A DNA stretch of 64,000 nucleotides, from assembly GCF_000423745.1 (NCBI RefSeq), contig NZ_AUIO01000001.1, forward strand, positions 124,001 through 188,000. Reading direction: 5' to 3'. Within the stretch, counting starts at the first letter, position 1. The number at the start of each line of letters is the position of its first letter. Below the pieces are notes generated by a model that was not told the origin of the DNA, did not search any database, and saw only the letters and a list, made by a program, of their open reading frames with translations. This document shows positions 57,036 through 64,000 of the stretch, piece after piece. The stretch is from Streptococcus plurextorum DSM 22810. GTDB taxonomy: Bacteria; Bacillota; Bacilli; Lactobacillales; Streptococcaceae. Position numbers and translations under genes: made by a program.

Positions 57036-59021
57036 TTACATATTCTTCAACTCAATGACCATATCACGAATCTGGGCTGCCAGTTCAAAGTCAAGCACTT
57101 CTGCCGCTTCCTGCATCTGACCTTCCAGTTTCTTGATCATGGCCTTGCGTTCGTCTTTGTTGAGGGCATTGAAGTCCACAACTTCTTCCTTGTCCTGAGT
57201 GACAGCCTTGGTCACGCTAATCAGATCACGGATTTCCTTCTTAATGGTCTGTGGAATGATACCATGTTCTTCATTATAAGCCATTTGGATTTGACGGCGG
57301 CGGGCTGTTTCTTCCATAGCCTTCCGCATAGACTCGGTGACCTTGTCCGCATACATAATCACATGGCCTTCAGCGTTACGAGCTGCCCGACCGATTGTCT
57401 GAATGAGCCCCCGTTCATTACGGAGGAAGCCTTCCTTGTCAGCGTCCAAGATAGCCACCAGACTGACTTCTGGCACGTCAATCCCTTCACGCAAGAGGTT
57501 AATTCCTATCAGGACATCAAAGACACCCAGGCGAAGATCACGGATAATCTCCGTCCGCTCCAAGGTCTTGATATCCGAGTGCATATACTTGACCTTGACG
57601 CCCATTTCTTTCAGGTAGTCGGTCAAGTCCTCTGCCATTTTCTTAGTTAGAGTAGTGACAAAGACACGCTCACCTTTTTCAGCACGGGCATTGATTTCGC
57701 CCAAGAGATCGTCCATCTGTCCCATGGTTGGACGGACTTCCACTTCTGGATCTAGAAGCCCAGTCGGCCGAATGATCTGCTCGACAATGGTATCGGTCTG
57801 CTCCATTTCATAGTCACCCGGCGTCGCAGAGACATAGACAATCTGGTGGACATGGCTCTCAAATTCTTCCCTGCGCAGCGGTCTATTGTCCAGTGCACTC
57901 GGGAGGCGGAAACCATAATCGACCAACATCTGCTTGCGAGCGCGGTCGCCATTGTACATGCCCTTAATCTGCCCCATAGTCATGTGGCTCTCGTCAATCA
58001 TGATCAAGAAATCCTCTGGGAAAAAGTCCAGTAGGGTATAAGGAGGCTCGCCCTCGCTTCGCCCGTCCATGTGTCGTGAATAGTTCTCAACTCCGTTGGT
58101 GTAGCCCATTTCCCGTAGCATTTCAATGTCGTAGTCGGTTCGTTGTTTCAATCGCTGAGCTTCTAAGAGTTTTCCTTCTGCCTCAAAGACCTTGAGCTGC
58201 TCTTCCAGTTCTGCTTGAATCTTGGCAATGGCCGTTTCCATGTGATCGTCGTTGGTCACGAAGTGGGTGGCAGGGAAAATCGCCAAGTGGTCCACATCGC
58301 CCAAGACCTTACCTGTCAGGCTTTCAATCTCACGAATGCGGTCGATTTCATCCCCGAAAAACTCCACACGGAAGGCGTGTTCATCACGAGAAGCTGGGAA
58401 AATCTCCACCACATCCCCACGCACACGGAAGCGTCCCCGTTGGAAGTCAATGTCATTGCGCTCAAACTGAATATCCACAAGGGCATTGAGCAATTGGTCC
58501 CTAGAGATTTCCTGACCTGGACGCAGGGAAACGGCAGAGTCCGCATATTCTTTAGGTGACCCCAAACCATAGATACAAGAAACCGAAGCTACGATAATGA
58601 CATCATTGCGTTCGAGGAGTGCTGACGTCGCTGAGTGACGAAGTTTGTCAATCTCGTCATTGACCGAACTGTCCTTCTCAATATAGGTATCACTAGAAGG
58701 AACATAGGCTTCTGGCTGGTAGTAATCGTAGTAGGACACAAAGTATTCGACCGCATTTTCTGGGAAGAATTCCTTGAACTCACTATAAAGCTGACCTGCC
58801 AAGGTCTTGTTGTGGGCAATGACCAAGGTAGGCTTGTTGACACGGGCGATGACCTGACTCATGGTGTAAGTCTTACCAGTCCCCGTCGCCCCCATGAGAA
58901 TCTGGGCTTTTTCACCTCCCTCGATGTTATCCACCAAGGTTTCGATGGCTTGTGGCTGGTCACCAGATGGCTGGTATTTTGAGACCAGCTTAAAGGTATT
59001 GTTTTCTCGTCTATCAATCAT
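57036..59021 (-). CDS. uvrB: UvrABC excinuclease subunit B
   Basis: The 661-aa damage-recognition helicase has Walker [10 protein letters not shown], the beta-hairpin [19 protein letters not shown]-like [11 protein letters not shown], helicase motif QTIGRAARN and a C-terminal UVR motif. It works with UvrA/UvrC in nucleotide excision repair. Length is typical (about 660 aa). Confidence 0.98.
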   Translation of the reverse strand: MIDRRENNTFKLVSKYQPSGDQPQAIETLVDNIEGGEKAQILMGATGTGKTYTMSQVIARVNKPTLVIAHNKTLAGQLYSEFKEFFPENAVEYFVSYYDYYQPEAYVPSSDTYIEKDSSVNDEIDKLRHSATSALLERNDVIIVASVSCIYGLGSPKEYADSAVSLRPGQEISRDQLLNALVDIQFERNDIDFQRGRFRVRGDVVEIFPASRDEHAFRVEFFGDEIDRIREIESLTGKVLGDVDHLAIFPATHFVTNDDHMETAIAKIQAELEEQLKVFEAEGKLLEAQRLKQRTDYDIEMLREMGYTNGVENYSRHMDGRSEGEPPYTLLDFFPEDFLIMIDESHMTMGQIKGMYNGDRARKQMLVDYGFRLPSALDNRPLRREEFESHVHQIVYVSATPGDYEMEQTDTIVEQIIRPTGLLDPEVEVRPTMGQMDDLLGEINARAEKGERVFVTTLTKKMAEDLTDYLKEMGVKVKYMHSDIKTLERTEIIRDLRLGVFDVLIGINLLREGIDVPEVSLVAILDADKEGFLRNERGLIQTIGRAARNAEGHVIMYADKVTESMRKAMEETARRRQIQMAYNEEHGIIPQTIKKEIRDLISVTKAVTQDKEEVVDFNALNKDERKAMIKKLEGQMQEAAEVLDFELAAQIRDMVIELKNM

Positions 59022-59063
59022 TTTACCTATCCTTTGAAACTCTTTTCCTCTATTTTACCATAG

Positions 59064-59093
59064 AAAAAAGAAAGATTGTTTTTCCAATCTTTC
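59064..59093 (-). terminator. Terminator after the YbjQ-family gene
   Basis: On the minus strand GAAAGATTG-GAAAAA-CAATCTTTC is followed by TTTTTT; perfect 9-bp stem. Confidence 0.88.
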
Positions 59094-59105
59094 CTTTTGT
59101 TACTA

Positions 59106-59426
59106 TTATGACAATGTCACTGCAGTACCACTGCAGGTCACCATGAGCATACCATTATCAGAACCGAGCACTTCATAGTCCATTTTAACAGCAATGATTG
59201 CATCTGCTCCCAATTGACTCGCTCTTGCTTCCATTTCTGCCAGAGCTGATTCACGTGCTTGAGTCAATTCCCCTTCATAAGATCCTGAACGACCTCCAAA
59301 GATATTACGCAAGCCAGCACCAATGTCTTTGAACATGTTGATTCCAGTGATAACTTCACCAAATACAATCCCTTTATAAGCCGTCACTTGACGACCATCG
59401 ATGTGATTAGATGTTGTAATAATCAT
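59106..59426 (-). CDS. YbjQ/DUF74 family protein
   Basis: The 106-aa protein ([20 protein letters not shown]) matches the YbjQ family of pentameric putative heavy-metal-binding proteins (GANAIVxxxM-like AVKMDYE). AAGGAGG precedes the ATG. Role unknown. Confidence 0.87.
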   Translation of the reverse strand: MIITTSNHIDGRQVTAYKGIVFGEVITGINMFKDIGAGLRNIFGGRSGSYEGELTQARESALAEMEARASQLGADAIIAVKMDYEVLGSDNGMLMVTCSGTAVTLS

Positions 59427-59469
59427 AGGATAACCTCCTTTTTCTCCTCATTATAGCATGGTCAGTATC

Positions 59470-59964
59470 CTATAGCAAGCGTTCTCTTAGCTTTTCAACA
59501 AATAGATAGGCTGCTGGACAAAACAAAGTATTTTTGATGGTAAGGTTGTTAATCTGGTAGATCTTTTTACGGTCTGTATGAGGAAATTCACGACAGGCTT
59601 TGGGGCGAACATCATAGATGCTGCAAAGATTATCATCCCCCAAAAAAGGACAGGGCATGGCTTGAAAAACCTTATCTCCATCTTCATCCATCCGCAGATA
59701 CATGTCTTCAAAGACAGGCAGCTTCATGCGAAAATGTTTAGCAATACGGGTAATATCAGCCTCTGTGAAAAGAGGCCCTAGGTTACGACAACAATTGGCA
59801 CACTCTGTACAATCAATCTCTAGGAACACCTCACGGTGAACCTGCTGAACAATCTTATCTAAGTCCTTTGGTGCTTTCTTTTTTAAGCTTGTTAAAAATT
59901 TACGGTGTTCTCCTTGCTTTTGAAGGGCTAACTCATGGTATTTTTCAAGATCAATCCTACCCAT
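59470..59964 (-). CDS. YkgJ-family cysteine-cluster protein
   Basis: The 164-aa protein has CTECANCCRNLGPLF and PCPFLGDDNLCSIYDVRPKACREFP, the CxxxCxxC zinc/iron-binding pattern of the YkgJ/DUF3109-like family. AGAGGAG precedes the ATG. Function unknown. Confidence 0.87.
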   Translation of the reverse strand: MGRIDLEKYHELALQKQGEHRKFLTSLKKKAPKDLDKIVQQVHREVFLEIDCTECANCCRNLGPLFTEADITRIAKHFRMKLPVFEDMYLRMDEDGDKVFQAMPCPFLGDDNLCSIYDVRPKACREFPHTDRKKIYQINNLTIKNTLFCPAAYLFVEKLRERLL

Positions 59965-60403
59965 ATAATGTCTCCTCTATCATTTTGATGACTCCTCGTC
60001 CAAATCAATACCTGAAACCACAACAACTTTACTGAGGACAACAGTGGCATCCCCAAAGTCATTTTCCTCTATATTACCAACCCTAACGGCACTGACCTAC
60101 GTTCATCGGATCCGATACCCTATTGAACCTGACTAGGCTAGCTTTGATGGGAGAATGCCTCAGATAGGCCACATAGGTTGGCGCCTTCTTTATAAAGGCG
60201 CCATATCCGTACCAATTCCCCAAAAATGGGTGATAAAGAGGCTCACCCTATAGGGTCGGTAGCTGGAACAAGCAGATGATAAGGGGCAAGTCCATAATGA
60301 GTTTCCTAATCGCTTTGCTAGTTTCTTAACTATTGCTCTATTATAGCATATCTCTTGTGACTTCATCATTTACAAATAAGGCATTTTTTAATATAATCAG
60401 CCT
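59965..60403. other. Gap before coaB with a decayed reading frame and a hairpin
   Basis: 439 bp. A minus-strand frame is open from 60247 to 60086 (GEPLYHPFLGNWYGYG...) and an overlapping frame from 60096 to 59980 (SAVRVGNIEENDFGDATVVL...), joinable by one frameshift; no homologue is recognised. TGGCGCCTT (60179-60187) and AAGGCGCCA (60195-60203) form a perfect stem without a T-run. Confidence 0.45.
60369..60397 (+). promoter_or_regulatory. Promoter of coaB-coaC, predicted leaderless
   Basis: TTTACA (60369-60374), a 17-bp spacer, TATAAT (60392-60397), then CAGCCT and the coaB ATG at 60404. No Shine-Dalgarno. Confidence 0.75.
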
Positions 60404-61084
60404 ATGAAAATTTTGATTACATCAGGTGGTACCACTGAGGCTATTGATCAGGTGCGTGGCATCACCAATCACGCTACAGGTCATCTTGGAAAAATCATTG
60501 CAGAACGCTTTTTAGCTGGCGGTCATCAGGTCACTTTAGTGACAACAAAACAAGCCGTCAAACCTGAGGCTCAAGAAGGCTTAAGAGTCTCTGTCATCAG
60601 TGATGTGGCATCACTCCTTGAAACATTAGAGCCCTTAGTCAAATCTCATGACGTACTGATTCACAGCATGGCGGTATCTGACTACACGCCTGTCTATATG
60701 ACAGATATTGATGAGTTGGAAAAAGCTGACTCACCTGCTCAGCTATTGACTCACAAAAATGAGGAAGCCAAGATTTCCTCAAAAGCTGACTACCAGGTTC
60801 TTTTCCTTAAAAAAACACCAAAAATCATCAGCCTTGTCAAGACATGGAATCCCCATATCCGCTTGGTTGGCTTTAAGCTCTTGGTAGCTGTGGAAAAGGC
60901 AGAGCTCTTTCAAATCGCACGCAAGAGTCTGGTTAACAACCAAGCTGAACTTATTGTTGCCAACGATCTCAAAGACATCACACCAGACCAACACCTGGCT
61001 TATCTGGTAGATCAAGACGCTGAGATACTGGCTACCACTAAGTCTGACATTGCTGACAAACTCTACGAAAGGTTGACTCTATGA
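60404..61084 (+). CDS. coaB: Phosphopantothenate-cysteine ligase
   Basis: The 226-aa enzyme begins MKILITSGGTTEAIDQVRGI and has SMAVSDY and KTPKIISLVK motifs of the CTP-dependent CoaB. It joins cysteine to 4'-phosphopantothenate in CoA synthesis. It is separate from CoaC, as in streptococci. Predicted leaderless. Its stop overlaps coaC by 4 nt. Confidence 0.94.
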   Translation: MKILITSGGTTEAIDQVRGITNHATGHLGKIIAERFLAGGHQVTLVTTKQAVKPEAQEGLRVSVISDVASLLETLEPLVKSHDVLIHSMAVSDYTPVYMTDIDELEKADSPAQLLTHKNEEAKISSKADYQVLFLKKTPKIISLVKTWNPHIRLVGFKLLVAVEKAELFQIARKSLVNNQAELIVANDLKDITPDQHLAYLVDQDAEILATTKSDIADKLYERLTL

Positions 61085-61626
61085 GTAAAACAATCCTACT
61101 TGCAGTATCTGGCTCTATCGCAGCTTATAAGACAGCTGACTTGACTAGTCAACTCGGGAAACTCGGTTATCAGGTGCATGTCCTGATGACTGCTGCAGCC
61201 ACTGATTTTATCACACCGCTGACCTTACAAGTCTTGTCCAAAAACCCTGTCCACACAGATGTGATGACAGAAAAAATAGCAGACCGAATCAACCACATCG
61301 ACCTAGCTAAGGAAGCTGATCTCTTCTTAGTTGCACCTGCCTCAGCCAATACCATCGCTAAATTGGCACAGGGACTAGCGGATAACATGGTAACAGCCAC
61401 TGCGCTAGCTCTTCCTAGCAAGACCCCAAAACTCATCGCACCAGCCATGAACACTAAAATGTATGACAACCCCTTGACCCAACGCAATCTTGCTACTCTA
61501 AAAGACATCGGCTACTTGGAAATCCAACCAAAATCCGCCTTACTAGCCTGTGGTGATGTGGGACGAGGGGCTCTGGCTGATCTTGACATTATTTTACAAA
61601 CCATAGAGGAGACACTCGGTGAATAG
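61081..61626 (+). CDS. coaC: Phosphopantothenoylcysteine decarboxylase
   Basis: The 181-aa flavoprotein has SGSIAAYK, ASANTIAKLAQGLADN, PAMNTKMYDNP and LACGDVGRGAL with the catalytic Cys. It produces 4'-phosphopantetheine. The gene overlaps both coaB (4 nt) and the transporter gene (8 nt). Confidence 0.96.
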   Translation: MSKTILLAVSGSIAAYKTADLTSQLGKLGYQVHVLMTAAATDFITPLTLQVLSKNPVHTDVMTEKIADRINHIDLAKEADLFLVAPASANTIAKLAQGLADNMVTATALALPSKTPKLIAPAMNTKMYDNPLTQRNLATLKDIGYLEIQPKSALLACGDVGRGALADLDIILQTIEETLGE

Positions 61627-62194
61627 AAAAAAAGCGAATCAAACGGCTACTATTGCCATGCTCTTTGCAGCAATGATCATTATTGAAATCATTAGTCAGA
61701 TGATTTTCCAAACCTTTCCACTTCCTATCAAACCGACGGTGACTTTCGTTCCTGTCATTATCGCTGCCATTCTGTTTGGACCACGAATTGGAGCGGGACT
61801 CGGTCTTGGTATGGGAGTTATGAGTGTCATTCGTAACTCGATCATTATTGGGCCAAGTAGCTATCTCTTCTCACCACTGGCACCAGGTGGTAGCCTTCTA
61901 TCATTGGTCATTGCCATTCTCCCTAGGGTTTTGATTGGGATTGTTCCTTACTTTTTGGCCAAATGGCTGAGCAAACATCCGATTGGGCTTTTGATAGCAG
62001 GGGCTTCTGGAGCTCTGACCAATACCATTTTTGTCGTAACAGGTGCTTTTTTCCTCTTTCCCAATTTTTTAAACGGAGATGGGCAACGCCTGATAGGGGT
62101 CATCGTAAGTACCTTATCACTCATTGAAATCATCATTGCTGCTCTCTTAACGGCTCTGATGGTTCCTCGACTGGAAAAATTCAAAAAATCATGA
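61619..62194 (+). CDS. ECF transporter S component, probable pantothenate uptake
   Basis: The 191-aa protein has five to six membrane helices typical of small ECF S components. GTG 61619 follows GAGGAG. Location at the end of a CoA-synthesis operon suggests that it takes up pantothenate (PanT type); it needs the shared ECF ATPase/T subunits elsewhere. Closed by a weak ACGG/CCGT hairpin with eight T's (about 62196-62222). Confidence 0.85.
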   Translation: MNRKKANQTATIAMLFAAMIIIEIISQMIFQTFPLPIKPTVTFVPVIIAAILFGPRIGAGLGLGMGVMSVIRNSIIIGPSSYLFSPLAPGGSLLSLVIAILPRVLIGIVPYFLAKWLSKHPIGLLIAGASGALTNTIFVVTGAFFLFPNFLNGDGQRLIGVIVSTLSLIEIIIAALLTALMVPRLEKFKKS

Positions 62195-62231
62195 AAAAGT
62201 TACGGAAAACCGTGCTTTTTTTTCGTGAAAA

Positions 62232-62240
62232 TGCTATAAT
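62232..62240 (+). promoter_or_regulatory. Extended -10 promoter of pgm
   Basis: TGCTATAAT (TATAAT 62235-62240) lies 33 nt before the ATG; no good -35, part of it being the T-run of the upstream terminator. Confidence 0.65.
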
Positions 62241-62272
62241 GTAAGCGATTAACTTATATGATTGGAGATCCT

Positions 62273-63991
62273 ATGACATACCAAGATAATTTTACGACAT
62301 GGCTCAACTTTGCGAACCTTCCAGATTACTTGCGTGAAGAATTAGTCGCAATGGATGAAAAAACAAAAGAAGATGCCTTCTATACAAACCTGGAGTTCGG
62401 TACAGCCGGTATGCGTGGTTACATTGGAGCTGGTACCAACCGCATCAACGTATTCGTAGTCCGTCAAGCTACTGAAGGTTTGGCAAAATTGGTAGAATCA
62501 AAAGGTGAAGAAGCTAAAAAACGTGGTGTTGCCATCGCTTACGATTCACGTCACTTCTCGCCAGAATTTGCTTTTGAATCGGCTCAAGTTTTGGCAGCGC
62601 ATGGTATCAAATCTTATGTATTTGAAAGCCTTCGTCCAACTCCTGAGTTGTCATTCGCTGTGCGCCATTACAATGCCATCGCAGGTATCATGGTGACTGC
62701 AAGCCACAACCCGAAAGAATTTAACGGCTACAAGGTCTACGGTGAGGACGGCGGACAGATGCCTCCTGCGGATGCGGATGCTCTGACTGACTTTATCCGT
62801 GCTATTGACAATCCATTCGCAGTGGAATTGGCTGACCTTGAAGCTAGCAAGGAAAACGGTTTGATTACTGTTCTTGGCGAAGAAACAGACGTGAAATATC
62901 TTGAGGAACTCAAAGACCTCAATATCAACCCAGAATTGATTGCTGAGTACGGTAAAGACATGAAGATTGTCTATACTCCTCTTCATGGTACAGGGGAAAT
63001 GTTGGCTCGTCGTGCACTGGCACAAGCTGGTTTTGAGTCTGTTCAAGTTGTCGAAAGCCAAGCAACTGCTGACCCTGACTTCTCAACTGTCGCTTCGCCA
63101 AACCCTGAAAGCCAAGCTGCCTTTGCTCTTGCGGAAGAATTAGGCCGCCAAGTTGATGCGGATGTCCTTCTTGCAACAGACCCTGACGCAGACCGTGTCG
63201 GTGTGGAAGTCCGCCAAGCAGACGGCTCTTACTGGAACCTGTCTGGTAACCAAATCGGTGCCATCATTGCCAAATATATCCTCGAAGCTCACAAACAAGC
63301 TGGAACTCTTCCAGCAAACGCTGCCCTTGCTAAATCAATCGTATCAACCGAATTGGTGACCAAGATTGCTGAAAGCTACGGTGCGACCATGTTCAACGTC
63401 TTGACAGGTTTCAAGTTTATCGCTGAGAAAATCCAAGAATTTGAAGAAAAACACAACCATACCTACATGTTTGGTTTTGAAGAAAGTTTCGGCTACCTCA
63501 TCAAGCCATTTGTGCGTGACAAGGATGCAATCCAAGCCGTTCTAATGGTCGCTGAAATTGCTGCCTACTACCGTTCACGTGGCATGACCCTAGCTGACGG
63601 TATTGATGAAATCTTCAAGGAATATGGCTACTTCGCTGAGAAAACAATCTCTGTTACCCTGTCTGGTAAAGATGGTGCAGAGCAGATCAAGGCTATCATG
63701 GCTAAATTCCGTGATAATTCTCCAGAGCAATTCAACGCAACAGACATCGCGGTCTTTGAAGACTTTGCCCTTCAAACCAAGACAGACAAGGACGGAAATG
63801 TTGAAAAACTCTCTACTCCTCCTTCAGATGTCTTGAAATACACCTTGGCAGATGATTCTTGGTTTGCCGTTCGTCCTTCAGGAACAGAGCCAAAAATCAA
63901 GTTCTACATTGCAACGGTTGGTGAAACCCTTGCTGAAGCCGAAGAAAAAATCGCCAATATCGAAGCGGAAATCAACGCATTCGTTGGCTAG
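62273..63991 (+). CDS. pgm: Phosphoglucomutase/phosphomannomutase
   Basis: The 572-aa alpha-D-phosphohexomutase has the phosphoserine motif TASHNPKEFNGYKVYG, metal-binding DPDADRVGV, substrate loop GFEESFGYL and the phosphate loop RPSGTEPKIKFY. It interconverts glucose 1- and 6-phosphate for cell-wall and capsule precursors. ATG 62273 after TTGGAG is preferred to an ATG at 62258. Codon use resembles highly expressed genes. It ends 9 bp before the window edge. Confidence 0.96.
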   Translation: MTYQDNFTTWLNFANLPDYLREELVAMDEKTKEDAFYTNLEFGTAGMRGYIGAGTNRINVFVVRQATEGLAKLVESKGEEAKKRGVAIAYDSRHFSPEFAFESAQVLAAHGIKSYVFESLRPTPELSFAVRHYNAIAGIMVTASHNPKEFNGYKVYGEDGGQMPPADADALTDFIRAIDNPFAVELADLEASKENGLITVLGEETDVKYLEELKDLNINPELIAEYGKDMKIVYTPLHGTGEMLARRALAQAGFESVQVVESQATADPDFSTVASPNPESQAAFALAEELGRQVDADVLLATDPDADRVGVEVRQADGSYWNLSGNQIGAIIAKYILEAHKQAGTLPANAALAKSIVSTELVTKIAESYGATMFNVLTGFKFIAEKIQEFEEKHNHTYMFGFEESFGYLIKPFVRDKDAIQAVLMVAEIAAYYRSRGMTLADGIDEIFKEYGYFAEKTISVTLSGKDGAEQIKAIMAKFRDNSPEQFNATDIAVFEDFALQTKTDKDGNVEKLSTPPSDVLKYTLADDSWFAVRPSGTEPKIKFYIATVGETLAEAEEKIANIEAEINAFVG

Positions 63992-64000
63992 CACATCAGA

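Noticed and set aside
57030..57650. 206-codon plus-strand frame antisense to uvrB
   Set aside because: Antisense shadow of a highly conserved gene; no promoter, no ribosome site, biased composition.
60100..60165. TPP-riboswitch-like tract (ACCC...TTGAACCTGA...GGGA) on the plus strand upstream of coaB
   Set aside because: The CUGAGA element and the paired P1/P2 arms are missing, spacing is shorter than in TPP aptamers, and the downstream gene is not thiamine-related and has its own promoter at 60369-60397.

Overview
This is an ordinary low-GC Firmicutes chromosome segment. Gene content and order point firmly to Streptococcus, probably the pyogenic group: murA-epuA-endA, miaA-hflX-rnz-recJ, a CpsY-type LysR gene with lspA-rluD-pyrR, coaB-coaC-ECF transporter, and a tandem-receptor GlnP. 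The species cannot be fixed from the sequence alone. There is no intact prophage, IS element, CRISPR array, rRNA or tRNA. The only clear mobile-element trace is a decayed tyrosine integrase at about 29.5-29.9 kb.

Layout. 0-12.8 kb: 5' end of proB (window edge), glutamine-type ABC importer glnPQ, recR-pbp2b, gpmA, murA-epuA-endA, a second polar amino-acid importer and a GldA-like dehydrogenase. 12.9-21 kb: heat-shock ClpE with CIRCE and CtsR operators, then a DesKR-like two-component system fused into an operon with an ABC efflux pair and a 59-aa membrane protein, then small housekeeping genes (Nudix, DUF1827, khpA, rpsP). 21-26.5 kb: a VTT-domain protein, the four-gene Na+-pumping oxaloacetate decarboxylase operon, and a divergent DUF1304/OhrR-like pair. 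26.5-36 kb: cpsY-lspA-rluD-pyrR, integrase remnant, rpmA-rplU, brnQ, and a cysteine desulfurase-GT2-thiI-membrane protein operon. 36.5-45.7 kb: a heterodimeric ABC multidrug exporter preceded by a leader ORF and attenuator, then hemW-thioesterase-Nudix-Nudix-NagD-TIGR01906. 45.9-60 kb: lepA with a 49-bp tandem repeat at its 3' end, the miaA-hflX-...-recJ operon, uvrB, and small proteins. 60.4-64 kb: coaB-coaC-ECF pantothenate-type transporter and a phosphoglucomutase.

Main observations. (1) Five transcription-unit heads (proB, cpsY, hemW, miaA, coaB) have a perfect TATAAT box ending only 6-7 nt before the ATG and no Shine-Dalgarno, predicting leaderless mRNAs. (2) A 22-codon leader ORF with a strong SD is followed by a 14-bp intrinsic terminator just ahead of the BmrCD/LmrCD/PatAB-like exporter: a translation-coupled attenuator. 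(3) Three small genes below usual annotation cut-offs are supported: 59 aa heading the two-component/ABC operon, 49 aa at 56.5 kb, and the 22-aa leader. (4) clpE carries both a perfect CIRCE and a CtsR box. (5) L27 keeps its cleavable N-terminal extension, but the Prp protease gene usually found between rplU and rpmA is absent from that position.
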